Shown here piece by piece: positions 1-7,690 of a stretch of 53,769 nucleotides of DNA. Every line of letters begins with the position of its first letter. Positions within the stretch are counted from its first letter, which is position 1. This DNA is from an uncultured Lachnospiraceae bacterium. Its GTDB lineage: Bacteria; Bacillota_A; Clostridia; Lachnospirales; Lachnospiraceae. The stretch covers positions 1 through 53,769 of the forward strand of contig CAJUDN010000010.1 of the NCBI GenBank assembly GCA_910585355.1, read 5' to 3'. The position numbers were made by a program, and so were the translations under genes. The notes below the pieces were generated by a model. It had not been told where the DNA came from, made no database searches, and was given only the letters and a program-made list of their open reading frames with translations.

Positions 1-52
1 AGAAAATTGCTATGCCACAGCCTTGGCAGGCCATCGCGCAGCGATTTTGTTC

Positions 53-64
53 AACGAGAATTTA
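53..64 (+). repeat. hsdS inversion site, copy 1
   Basis: AACGAGAATTTA, plus-strand orientation; the fourth copy of the site TAAACGAGAATTTA, differing only at its outer bases. It lies immediately past the stop of the complete hsdS. Read on the plus strand it continues GCGGCTTAA, giving Asn-Glu-Asn-Leu-Ala-Ala-stop, the same ending as the truncated hsdS at 4064. Together with the copy at 670-683 it brackets an invertible C-terminal half. Positions 1-52 hold no gene I can identify. Confidence 0.8.
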
Positions 65-69
65 GCGGC

Positions 70-1212
70 TTAAGGGTCAAGGTTGGAGAGATCCAATTCA
101 CCAGACATTAACTGTGGTAATAGAGCATCTCGCAGTTCAGCAAGTTTATCGTTTTCAAGTAAATTTGCTTGGTGCTGTTCCATGAGTTGCCCGACAAGAG
201 TCTCGAAGTTCAAAAGAATCTCTTTATCTGGCATTAGAATTGGTACTTTATTCATATCACCTTGAGTGATTAGAGGCTGGGTCGAACCACGATTCATAGC
301 CCGGTAATCGATTCTTTGAAGAATCTGAAATGTATACTCGTAGAGGTCACTTGTAATAACCAGCGTGTTATCTGAAGTCCAACACGGTGAATTGAACCGC
401 TGAACTACACCATGTGTTCCTACTCGACCTGTAACGAGAATTCTGTCGGTATGGTTAGCCTCGGTAGTATACCCCATTACTGATGCTGCACCAACAAGAG
501 GAATGACAGCCATGTCTGTTTTTTCGGCTGATTTGAATGGAGGACGCTTTCCGCTTGTAATATCAGCAATGTCAGCCAAGGTTCCTTGTTTCCAAGAAGG
601 AGGACAAAAACCATCCGACAGAATAAAGTCCTCAAACCATGCTTGATATATCGAAGATGCTTGCTGAAGTAAATTCTCGTTTACCTTTGTGTTTTGTGAT
701 ATTTTCCTGTCCAAACTGTTTAGAATATCTGCAATTTTTCTCTGCGTGGTAAGGTCAGGTATTTCTATCTCTAAGTTCTCGATGTCAGAGGGCTTGATGG
801 ATGGATAAGCCGATGTGCTTTGTTCTGCTATAGCATGGAGAATCTCGACAAATGTGGTCTGGGTCAGCACATAATAAAGGAAATCCGCGTCCAGTACGCA
901 CTCATCTACATCTATAACAGCAAATCCTGTCGACACAAGAAAGTTTTCTGGTTGTGATTTGATAATTCCAAAGTGCCGCTGATTTGGGCGCACTGTGGAA
1001 TATATGATGCTGTTTCGCCTAACTTTTCTTCTTGCTCGACTTGGTAGCTTTTCACTTTTTACATTTATGTACTGTATGGAATCAATCCTGTTATTAGTAA
1101 TATTACCCGTGTCCAAATAGTTTACGAAATCCCACTCTTCTCTTGGTGAATAGGAATCCGCATTTGTGACACAGAAATCGCCCAACCTGATTGTTTTCCA
1201 CCCATCCATCAT
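70..1212 (-). CDS. hsdS: Type I restriction-modification specificity subunit HsdS (complete, expressed form)
   Basis: 380-residue HsdS, the DNA-recognition subunit that tells the HsdM methylase (and HsdR nuclease) which bipartite sequence to bind. Two target-recognition domains are seen: residues about 1-150 and 195-330, each followed by a conserved coiled-coil helix (155-195, containing QRKIADILNSLDRKI, and 335-370, ending in LRDALLPQLMSGEL). The first helix contains Lys-Val-Asn-Glu-Asn-Leu (176-181), which is encoded by the inversion site at 670-683. Length is normal for the family. The start is an ATGATG doublet after GGTGGTGAT, 9 nt after the recombinase stop, so the gene is the last of the hsdM-PIN-hsdS-rhuM-recombinase operon. 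Its stop (70-72) shares a TTAA with a stop on the opposite strand. Specificity cannot be read from sequence. Confidence 0.93.
   Translation of the reverse strand: MMDGWKTIRLGDFCVTNADSYSPREEWDFVNYLDTGNITNNRIDSIQYINVKSEKLPSRARRKVRRNSIIYSTVRPNQRHFGIIKSQPENFLVSTGFAVIDVDECVLDADFLYYVLTQTTFVEILHAIAEQSTSAYPSIKPSDIENLEIEIPDLTTQRKIADILNSLDRKISQNTKVNENLLQQASSIYQAWFEDFILSDGFCPPSWKQGTLADIADITSGKRPPFKSAEKTDMAVIPLVGAASVMGYTTEANHTDRILVTGRVGTHGVVQRFNSPCWTSDNTLVITSDLYEYTFQILQRIDYRAMNRGSTQPLITQGDMNKVPILMPDKEILLNFETLVGQLMEQHQANLLENDKLAELRDALLPQLMSGELDLSNLDP
670..683 (-). repeat. hsdS inversion site, copy 2 (inside complete hsdS)
   Basis: TAAACGAGAATTTA on the minus strand, coding for the Asn-Glu-Asn-Leu turn in the central helix of the complete hsdS. 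It is inverted relative to copies at 53 and 3400 and identical over 14 bp to the copies at 3400 and 4073. Confidence 0.88.
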
Positions 1213-1221
1213 ATCACCACC

Positions 1222-2208
1222 CTAACCTATATATTTCCTATGCGCCGTCTTCACATTGTTCTGCTTCACCATTGCGTACTGTAAGGTTGTGTCTATCCGC
1301 TGATGCCCCAAAAGCCGCTGGAGCTGTTCTATAGGCATTCCCTTATCAATCGCCATTGTCGCCAGTGTCCGCCGGAATTTGTGCGGATGCACTTTCGGGA
1401 TATTCAGCCGCTTGCCCATATCATGGAGCCGATGCTCAATACCGCCAATCCGTATCCGCTCGTGCGGGGAACGCAGGGTTACAAAGAGTGCAGGGTTATC
1501 ATCCGTCCGGCTGTTCAGGTATTCCTGCAAATGCAGCTTGGCGCGGGCGTCAAAGTACACGACCCGTTCCTTATCACCTTTGCCGAACACCACGCACTCA
1601 CGTTCCGCAAAATTGATGTCGTCCCGGTTCAGGAGGACCATTTCTCCGACACGCATTCCCGTTGAGGCCAGCATATCAATCATCGCCAGGTCCCGCAGTT
1701 CCGTGCAGTTATCCCGCATTTTTTCCAGCTCCTCGTCCGAGTAGGTTTCCTTGATACTGCTGGCAGTTTTGACCTTGTGAATGCGGCGCACCGGGCTTTT
1801 GATGATGTAGTCCTCGTCCTCCAGCCAAGCAAAGAAGCTGGACAAAATCCTGCGAATATTGTCAATCGTTACCCGGCTGGACTGGTGCTTGCCTTGATAC
1901 TCGGTCAAGTATGCCCGCAGGTCTTCCGTGAGGATATGCCGGACATTTTTGCCGAGAGAGGACACCATCGCGTCAATCGTGTTCTGGTAATACTTCAGTG
2001 TCTTTTCCGAACAGCCCTCGATCCGCTTGGCGGCGATGAAGGATGCTACCAGTTTTTCGCTGTCATCTTCCTCCGGTTTTACCGCACTGGCGGAAACATC
2101 GTAGTGAAAAAGTGTATGCTCCATCACCAGCCGCAGTTGTTTCAATTGGGCATTATCGAGGTAGGGCAGCATCTGCTGCATGACCTCCGCCATCAGTTTG
2201 TCTTTCAT
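1222..2208 (-). CDS. Tyrosine recombinase (probable hsdS invertase)
   Basis: 328-residue phage-integrase-family site-specific recombinase. An N-terminal SAM-like core-binding domain (about 50-140) is followed by a catalytic domain with Arg186 (in TGMRVGEM), Lys213, His276-x-x-Arg279 (HPHKFRRT), His302 (LLGHQRIDTT) and the nucleophile Tyr311 (LQYAMV), so all active-site residues are present. Start chosen at ATG after AAAGGAG. It lies between the two hsdS loci and within the same operon; tyrosine recombinases in this position in Firmicute type I systems invert hsdS halves (PsrA/CreX-type), and the four short inverted repeats here fit that role. The role is inferred from context; the enzyme family is certain. 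No excision genes, att sites or cargo suggest a mobile element instead. Confidence 0.93.
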   Translation of the reverse strand: MKDKLMAEVMQQMLPYLDNAQLKQLRLVMEHTLFHYDVSASAVKPEEDDSEKLVASFIAAKRIEGCSEKTLKYYQNTIDAMVSSLGKNVRHILTEDLRAYLTEYQGKHQSSRVTIDNIRRILSSFFAWLEDEDYIIKSPVRRIHKVKTASSIKETYSDEELEKMRDNCTELRDLAMIDMLASTGMRVGEMVLLNRDDINFAERECVVFGKGDKERVVYFDARAKLHLQEYLNSRTDDNPALFVTLRSPHERIRIGGIEHRLHDMGKRLNIPKVHPHKFRRTLATMAIDKGMPIEQLQRLLGHQRIDTTLQYAMVKQNNVKTAHRKYIG

Positions 2209-2306
2209 GTCGGTTCTCCTTTTCCTAATATTCCAGAGAACGACATCAACGGCAGTTCCGTTGGGTTATCTCTCGCCGTTGGTGAGAGCCGGTCGTACCT
2301 AAACGA

Positions 2307-3371
2307 CTACTCGTGTGTTGAATCGGTATCGCTTGCAGCTTCGCTCAATTCTAACATATAGCGGTCAAAGTCAGACAAAAAGAGCTTGTCTTGAATGATC
2401 CTGTATTTTTCAAACTCTGTTTCGGCATGGAGTTTTGCCTGCTCCGCACTGATTTTTCCCGCCCCTGTCAGCAATTCATTTCCGTTAAATTCGAGGAACC
2501 CGTCCAGCCGCTTTGCCCAATCCTCCATGCTCATAGGAATATGCCGCTCTGCCTGAAGTTCGGCATAGTCTAGATAGAGGGTCACGATTCTTTCCAAATA
2601 GGACATTTCCTGTTCGCTTAAATAGTTCTTCGCAATGGTAACATCTGCCTTGATAATTTTTCCATCCGGGGCATTTCCCCAAGTTGTCAGGCCCATATGC
2701 TCTTTTCTTGCGTCCGCCCTCTCTGCAATGAGTTCCGCCGCTGTATGCCTGTGGACGGCAAAGTGCATTTTATTTTGTACCGTTTGAAAAAACAGCCGTG
2801 TTGTTTTGGCGTCCTTGTCATAGTCAAAGGCTGTTGCGTACAAGTCGGTAACTTTTTGATAAAATTTCCTCTCCGACAGGCGGATTTCCCGGATATACTG
2901 CAACTGGCGGTCAAAATATTCATCCGTGAACATATGGCCGTTTTTCAGACGCTCTTTGTCCATCGTCCAGCCCTGAATCGTATAATCCTTCACGATTTGC
3001 CCCGCCCACTTTCTGAACTGGACAGCCCGCTGATTGTTCACCTTGAAGCCAACAGCGATAATCATCTGGAGGTTATAATGATCCAGATTGCGTGAAACCT
3101 GGCGCCTCCCTTCGGATTGAACTGTTAAGTATTTCTTAATAGTTGCCTCCGGCATCAGTTCTCCGTCTTCATAGACGCGCTTGATATGCTGAGATATGGC
3201 GGCAACCGAAACATCATAGAGTGCCGCCATCATCTTTTGCGTCAGCCATATATTCTCGTCCTCATAGTGCATTTCATAGCTGTTTTCGCTGTCCCCCGTG
3301 GCGGCTACAAAGGTGAGGTACTCAGCAGCACTTGAATGTATGGTGATTTCTATTTTCTTCTTGTTTGCCAT
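2307..3371 (-). CDS. rhuM: RhuM-family protein
   Basis: 354 residues, matching the RhuM family (named from a Salmonella pathogenicity-island protein) in overall layout: an N-terminal winged-helix-like part (about 35-100, with ENIWLTQKMMAALYDVS and a conserved region around VGFKVNNQRAVQFRKWA) and a helical C-terminal part. Molecular function is not established. RhuM-like genes are often embedded in type I restriction operons, as here between the two hsdS loci. Start chosen at ATG preceded by AAAGGAA. The inversion site at 3400 sits 29 bp upstream of the start, so the sequence just in front of this gene changes with each inversion of the neighbouring hsdS half, which could vary its expression. 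No secretion signal is seen. Confidence 0.82.
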   Translation of the reverse strand: MANKKKIEITIHSSAAEYLTFVAATGDSENSYEMHYEDENIWLTQKMMAALYDVSVAAISQHIKRVYEDGELMPEATIKKYLTVQSEGRRQVSRNLDHYNLQMIIAVGFKVNNQRAVQFRKWAGQIVKDYTIQGWTMDKERLKNGHMFTDEYFDRQLQYIREIRLSERKFYQKVTDLYATAFDYDKDAKTTRLFFQTVQNKMHFAVHRHTAAELIAERADARKEHMGLTTWGNAPDGKIIKADVTIAKNYLSEQEMSYLERIVTLYLDYAELQAERHIPMSMEDWAKRLDGFLEFNGNELLTGAGKISAEQAKLHAETEFEKYRIIQDKLFLSDFDRYMLELSEAASDTDSTHE

Positions 3372-3399
3372 ATAGCAGTTCCTTTCCGAGTTACAGCGT

Positions 3400-3413
3400 T
3401 AAACGAGAATTTA
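3400..3413 (+). repeat. hsdS inversion site, copy 3
   Basis: TAAACGAGAATTTA on the plus strand at the left edge of the silent C-terminal hsdS half; reads Leu-Asn-Glu-Asn-Leu in frame with it. Inverted relative to the copy at 4073-4086. Confidence 0.88.
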
Positions 3414-4067
3414 TATTATCAACTCGACACGATTTATCAGTCTATATATCCATATTTACCATCTGATGAGCTTCCAGATGGTTGGACTTGCGTTCCTGTT
3501 GGAACACTATGTGACAGTATATCTGTCAAGCATTCATTTGATAAAGAAAATTTGATTTTTCTTAATACTGGTGATGTCAAAAACGGTCAATTTTTGCACG
3601 AAACATATTCTCTTGTTGCAGATATGCCCGGACAAGCAAAGAAATCAATTAAAGTTAATGATATTCTCTATAGCGAAATCCGACCGATCAATCGTCATTT
3701 TGCCTTTGTAAATTTTAATGCGGACGACTATGTTGTTTCAACAAAGCTAATGGTTATACGTGCACACAATATCAATGCACGTAGGCTATATCACTTTTTA
3801 ACTATGCAAGAAACAATACGTGAACTACAGATTGAAGCTGAGTCCAGATCTGGAACATTCCCTCAAATACGTTTTGAAAATGTCCAGCGCCTACCTATTG
3901 TAATTGCACCACCCGATGTGGAATTGCAATTTGCACAAATTCTGGAGGATTATTACAAAATGATAGACAGCAATATATGCCAAAATCAGCAACTGGTAAC
4001 TTTACGCGACAATTTATTGCCAAAACTAATGTCTGGTGAAATTGATGTATCCGACATACAGCTTTAA
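3401..4067 (+). pseudogene. hsdS: Silent C-terminal half of HsdS, in inverted orientation
   Basis: An in-frame stretch of about 220 residues beginning within the inversion site and carrying a single target-recognition domain plus the C-terminal conserved helix (ending LRDNLLPKLMSGEIDVSD). It has no start codon or ribosome binding site of its own; the open frame runs upstream into antisense of rhuM, which is not meaningful. It is on the strand opposite to hsdM and the other hsdS pieces. Inversion between 3400-3413 and 4073-4086 would join it in frame to the N-terminal half at 4064-4594 and give a normal HsdS of about 395 residues. It is therefore a stored cassette and not a decayed gene. Confidence 0.88.
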
Positions 4068-4594
4068 GCTGCTAAATTCTCGTTTATCTTATTATTAAGA
4101 GCAATTTTATCATCAAATGCTTTAAGAACTCCTGCTATTTTTTTCTGTTCGGACAATTCTGGAAATGTTATTTCAAGATTTTGTATTACATCTGTTTGGA
4201 CTCGCTGTCTGCCAGACGAACCAACCATAGACTTAACCGCTGGTCTTCTCACAATAGAACTTGTTATGAGATAATAAACAAAATCAGGGTCAGTACAACC
4301 AGCTTTTGCTCTGAACACAATAAATTCAGTCGATCCAAAACCAACCTCACCTGGAGCCAGAATATTAACCATTGCGGTTTTCCCATTTTCAAGGCAGGGA
4401 GTAATCCGTGCCATAATCGTGTCCCCGTTTCTGAATTTTGTACCTCCCGAAAATTCAGCTAATTCATATTCAGGGATGTCTCTGCAAAAAGGTTGAAGCT
4501 TGTCCATTGATATTTTTTTCGCAACTGTGCCTTTGGAAAGTACCTCTTTGGGATTCACCTCTATATATTCAAATAGGCGAGCTATTGTGGGCAT
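4064..4594 (-). CDS. hsdS: HsdS N-terminal half, truncated by inversion
   Basis: 176 residues: one target-recognition domain (about 1-140) and the first half of the central helix (SEQKKIAGVLKAFDDKIALN), ending Lys-Ile-Asn-Glu-Asn-Leu-Ala-Ala-stop exactly at the inversion site. Normal HsdS is about 380-430 residues, so this is the off or half-subunit form of the first hsdS locus; the missing half lies adjacent in reverse (3401-4067). The ATG at 4592-4594 directly abuts the TAG of the upstream PIN gene, indicating translational coupling. Half-length HsdS proteins in other type I systems (for example EcoDXXI mutants) can dimerise and recognise a symmetrical site, so the product may be active and not null; that is inference. 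Confidence 0.9.
   Translation of the reverse strand: MPTIARLFEYIEVNPKEVLSKGTVAKKISMDKLQPFCRDIPEYELAEFSGGTKFRNGDTIMARITPCLENGKTAMVNILAPGEVGFGSTEFIVFRAKAGCTDPDFVYYLITSSIVRRPAVKSMVGSSGRQRVQTDVIQNLEITFPELSEQKKIAGVLKAFDDKIALNNKINENLAA
4073..4086 (-). repeat. hsdS inversion site, copy 4
   Basis: TAAACGAGAATTTA on the minus strand, coding for Asn-Glu-Asn-Leu at the end of the truncated hsdS. It is followed by GCAGCTTAA, in which the TTAA supplies stop codons on both strands. Confidence 0.88.
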
Positions 4595-5536
4595 CTATAA
4601 TCCCTCCGCTTCCTCAAAGATTTCACAAGACGCATCTAATAGTTCATTTGCATTCATGTTATATGTAATATTGAAAGAATGTTTTTCTCCATTCACCAAT
4701 GCCATAAAACTGACACTAACACTGTCGTCCTCTGATTCGCACGATAGAATATTTACCCCAATTACGTGAGCGTTTTCGTCAAGCTCGCATTCCGAAAGTA
4801 TTCGTTGCATTAAATAGCTATCTGTTTTCAAAAGCTCTCCTATCATGTCAGAAGATGCCACTCTAAATTCCTGTGATAGAATCATTTGAACTTCTTTGGC
4901 ACTACTACATATTTTTAGGTTTCCAGCATTATTATTGAACAGCTCTGAAAAATCACCATCATTTGAAATCAAAATGCCGAGTTGATTTTTTGTGTGTGCG
5001 AGAATTGTATTGTAAATCAGAGCATCTTTAAATCCGGCATCAGTATATTCTTTTCCACCGGCTTTAGCGGTTCTGAATGGTCGGACAGAGTGAATTGCCT
5101 GCCCGATTATCTGCTGTATTGTTTCCTCATCTTTTGGGCTGAAGATAACCCGCGCATTTACTCTTGGATTATCGAGAAAGCTTTGAGCTATCCGTTTGGC
5201 ATAAACCGCGTATTCTGCTTCAGTAATGCAATCTTTAAATTCACAAGTTATTTCGGCTAAATTTCCAAAAGACTTGCGAAAGGCATTAATTCTTGATTCC
5301 ATAGAGCTTTTTTCTGATTTAAAATGACTTACCAAGTGTTCCTGAAGCTCTAACCAAACAACATCCGGTATACATATTTCGGCTTTACCACTCAATCCCA
5401 TATTGCGAATTAAGTCCTCAATCTCGTAATATAACGGATTTACAGTAAATTGTGAAAGATATAAGGATTTTCCGGAATGCCGACATTCTAAAATATTTGT
5501 ATCAAAATAGATATACGCATTTTCGTATACACCCAT
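4595..5536 (-). CDS. PIN-domain protein (predicted RNase) within the restriction operon
   Basis: 313 residues with an N-terminal PIN-like nuclease domain of the DUF4935 type: Asp12 in YIYFDTNILE, a central acidic region, Asp166 and Asp171 in TDAGFKDALIYN, and Asp193/Asp195 in LISNDGDF, the usual metal-binding acidic cluster. Residues about 220-313 form an extra domain I cannot assign. PIN enzymes cut single-stranded RNA, often tRNA or mRNA, when released from control. The ATG lies 2 nt after the hsdM stop and its stop abuts the ATG of hsdS, so it is translated as part of the hsdMS unit. No partner antitoxin is adjacent, so a classical VapBC pair is unlikely; a backup anti-phage or self-limiting role is inference. 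Confidence 0.8.
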   Translation of the reverse strand: MGVYENAYIYFDTNILECRHSGKSLYLSQFTVNPLYYEIEDLIRNMGLSGKAEICIPDVVWLELQEHLVSHFKSEKSSMESRINAFRKSFGNLAEITCEFKDCITEAEYAVYAKRIAQSFLDNPRVNARVIFSPKDEETIQQIIGQAIHSVRPFRTAKAGGKEYTDAGFKDALIYNTILAHTKNQLGILISNDGDFSELFNNNAGNLKICSSAKEVQMILSQEFRVASSDMIGELLKTDSYLMQRILSECELDENAHVIGVNILSCESEDDSVSVSFMALVNGEKHSFNITYNMNANELLDASCEIFEEAEGL

Positions 5537-5538
5537 AG

Positions 5539-7065
5539 CTACTTTCTTTCTTTACTCTCCATAGCAAAGCCGATCGCTCTCAATTTCTTTCGGATTTCAT
5601 ACTCTAACTTATGGGACTTTTCAAACATTTCAGACAACTCAGTGGTCAGGCGGGTCATCTTTTCTTCAAAAGGTTCTTCGTCGTTCTCTTGCTCCTCAAT
5701 CCCCACATAGCGCCCTGGTGTCAGAATGTAATCCTGCTTGGCGATGTCCTGCAAAGTAACGACAGCACAGAAGCCCTTCACATCTTCCAGTGTTCCGCTC
5801 TGGAAAGCCTCAAAGGTATCTGCCAGCTTCTGGATGTCCTCTTCGGAAAAATCCCTGTGCTTGCGGTCAACCATGTGTCCCATTTTTCGGGCATCAATGA
5901 ACAGCGTCTTACCTTTTTGCTTCTTGCCTTTGGTGATAAACCAGAGAGTAACAGGGATGGTAACACTGTAGAAAAGCTGTGTCGGCATGGCAATGATGCC
6001 CTCAACCAAATCGTCCTCTATGATCTTCCGACGAATCTCACCTTCACCGCTGGACTGCGTGGACAGCGCCCCGTTTGCCAGCACCAGGCCGATTTTTCCA
6101 TTTGGCGCAAGATGATGGATCATGTGCTGAATCCATGCGTAGTTGGCATTTCCGGCGGGAGGCGTCCCGTACTTCCAGCGCACATCTCCCAACAGCTTTT
6201 CCTGATTCCAGGGATGGTAGTTGAAAGGGGGATTCGCAAGGATAAAATCCGCCTTTAATGCGGGGTGCAGGTCGTTCGTGAAGGTATCAGCTTGATAGGG
6301 ACCGAAGTCCGCGTCAATCCCACGAATGGCCATATTCATTTTCGCCATTTTCCAAGTATCGGCGTTCGCCTCCTGCCCATAAACAGAAATCGCTCCACGC
6401 CTGCCGGAATGTGCCTGAATAAATTTTGCGCTCTGCACAAACATACCGCCGGAGCCACAGCAGCAATCGTAGACGCGGCAGTTGTCAAACGGGCGCAAAA
6501 TAGCGACCAGCGTTTTGACTACACTGGACGGCGTGTAGAATTCGCCGCCTCCCACACCTTCCTTTTCCGCAAATTGGGCAATGCAGTATTCATAGGTGCG
6601 CCCCAGAAGGTCTTCACTCTCCTCTGTGTTGCTCATATCGACATTGTTGGTAAAAATATCGACCACATCGCCCAACACCCGCTTATCAAGGTCGGGGCTG
6701 GCATAGTTCTTGGGAAGCACATTCTTCAGCGTTTTATTCTCCGCCTCAATCGCCCTCATGGCCGTATCAATGACAGTGCCGATCTCCGGGGTATGGGCGG
6801 CAGAGGCAATGGTAGTCCATCTTGCTTCTTCCGGGACAAAGAATACATTCTCCATGACATAAGCGTCGCGGTCATCCTCGAAACCATCGCCCTCATTCAC
6901 AAGCTCCTGATAACGTTTGTCAAAAGCTGCGGAAATGTAGCGCAGGAAGATAAGCCCGATGATAACTTTTCGATATTCTGCCGCCGGAATGTGACCCCAC
7001 AAAACGCAGGCCGCATCCCAAAGCTGTTTCTCGAAGCCGATGTTGGCATTTGTTCTTTCTGCCAT
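5539..7065 (-). CDS. hsdM: Type I DNA methyltransferase HsdM
   Basis: 508 residues, N6-adenine methyltransferase subunit that with HsdS forms the M2S1 methylase. The N-terminal helical domain (about 8-150) is followed by the catalytic domain with the S-adenosylmethionine motif YDCCCGSGGM (about 199-208) and the catalytic NPPF motif (278-281, ILANPPFNYH). The C-terminal tail is helical and mediates HsdS contact in the family. Start chosen at ATG after GGGAGGAT. It follows the XRE gene by 21 nt and should be co-transcribed from the promoter at 7346-7374. Intact, so methylation is presumably active whatever the hsdS arrangement. Confidence 0.96.
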   Translation of the reverse strand: MAERTNANIGFEKQLWDAACVLWGHIPAAEYRKVIIGLIFLRYISAAFDKRYQELVNEGDGFEDDRDAYVMENVFFVPEEARWTTIASAAHTPEIGTVIDTAMRAIEAENKTLKNVLPKNYASPDLDKRVLGDVVDIFTNNVDMSNTEESEDLLGRTYEYCIAQFAEKEGVGGGEFYTPSSVVKTLVAILRPFDNCRVYDCCCGSGGMFVQSAKFIQAHSGRRGAISVYGQEANADTWKMAKMNMAIRGIDADFGPYQADTFTNDLHPALKADFILANPPFNYHPWNQEKLLGDVRWKYGTPPAGNANYAWIQHMIHHLAPNGKIGLVLANGALSTQSSGEGEIRRKIIEDDLVEGIIAMPTQLFYSVTIPVTLWFITKGKKQKGKTLFIDARKMGHMVDRKHRDFSEEDIQKLADTFEAFQSGTLEDVKGFCAVVTLQDIAKQDYILTPGRYVGIEEQENDEEPFEEKMTRLTTELSEMFEKSHKLEYEIRKKLRAIGFAMESKERK

Positions 7066-7086
7066 CTGATTTATCCTCCCGTGTTG

Positions 7087-7302
7087 TTATGTCCCGGTTT
7101 CGTCCGGCACTAATTCAATAATATCATCTAAAGTACAGTCCAATAAGGCACATATCCTGGTAAGCACTTCGAGCCGCACTTCCTCATTGCGCCCCATTTT
7201 AGCCATCGCATTTGTGCTGATTTTGGCCTGTTCGCACACCTGTGTTTTGTTATAACCCTTGTCAATCATAAGTTTCCAAAGTCTGTTATAGCAAACAGCC
7301 AT
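7087..7302 (-). CDS. Small XRE/Cro-CI family regulator
   Basis: 71 residues, almost entirely one helix-turn-helix domain (NKTQVCEQAKISTNAMAKMG around residues 18-37), similar to the YozG-type single-domain regulators. The start at 7302 is chosen over an in-frame ATG ten codons upstream because GGAAGGAG lies 7 nt ahead of it. It heads the hsdM operon. A palindrome over its own -10 (7333-7350) suggests autorepression, comparable to the controller proteins of type II restriction systems; a second copy of the motif at 7441-7455 suggests it also acts on the promoter facing leuB. Function is inferred from position and sites. Confidence 0.85.
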   Translation of the reverse strand: MAVCYNRLWKLMIDKGYNKTQVCEQAKISTNAMAKMGRNEEVRLEVLTRICALLDCTLDDIIELVPDETGT

Positions 7303-7332
7303 ATCTGCGCTCCTTCCAGTATTGTCATGCAA

Positions 7333-7350
7333 ATACTACATAGATAGTAT
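7333..7350 (-). promoter_or_regulatory. Palindromic operator over the XRE-hsdM promoter
   Basis: ATACTA-CATAGA-TAGTAT, an 18-bp palindrome with perfect 6-bp arms, overlapping the -10 element of the promoter at 7346-7374. Best explained as the binding site of the adjacent XRE protein. Confidence 0.65.
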
Positions 7351-7374
7351 ATCACACGCCCTGTTCAATTACAA
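7346..7374 (-). promoter_or_regulatory. Promoter of XRE-hsdM-PIN-hsdS operon
   Basis: Minus strand: -35 TTGTAA (7369-7374), 17-bp spacer, -10 TATACT (7346-7351); transcription should start near 7339, about 37 nt before the XRE start codon. Confidence 0.7.
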
Positions 7375-7424
7375 GATTTCCTTGAAAACCTCAAGTCTAT
7401 ATTTCGTTTGTCGTAGAGCGTAGA

Positions 7425-7455
7425 TTGACATATTGAAAGCATACTGTCTATGTAG
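7425..7455 (+). promoter_or_regulatory. Possible leuB-side promoter with second XRE operator
   Basis: Plus strand TTGACA (7425-7430), 18 bp, TATGTA (7449-7454). Over the -10 lies ATACTGTCTATGTAG (7441-7455), matching the operator sequence (reverse complement of 7336-7350) at 14 of 15 positions. The remainder of 7456-7690 holds a short hairpin (GGGC/GCCC, 7455-7469) and two tiny ORFs of 8-9 codons, not judged genes. Confidence 0.5.
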
Positions 7456-7690
7456 GGCCTTAAAAGCCCCGAAGTAGAGGGAGTTAAAAGGTATATTTGC
7501 GGACAGTTGGATCATTTCTGAAGGGATATATTATTTCTAAAAGGATATTTCATAATCTGAAGTTATGGAGGAAATAGAAAACATGTATAGTTTGGCAGGG
7601 CAGTTATGATTGAAAAAAACCATGAAATACGTTAAGATGGATCATAGTTATCATGGGGTGTTTGACCTGGAAATTAACGGAGGTTATGGG

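Noticed and set aside
1..52. Possible end or start of hsdR at the left edge
   Set aside because: None of the six short translations shows an HsdR motif; too little sequence to call.
1777..2361. Frame antisense to the recombinase and rhuM end
   Set aside because: Covers two well-supported genes on the other strand with no coding evidence of its own.
6265..7113. 282-codon frame antisense to hsdM
   Set aside because: Opposite a clear hsdM with intact motifs; no start signal or homology.
7583..7609. Eight-codon leader peptide (MYSLAGQL) before leuB
   Set aside because: GGAGG lies upstream, but only two leucines, no attenuator hairpins or terminator follow.
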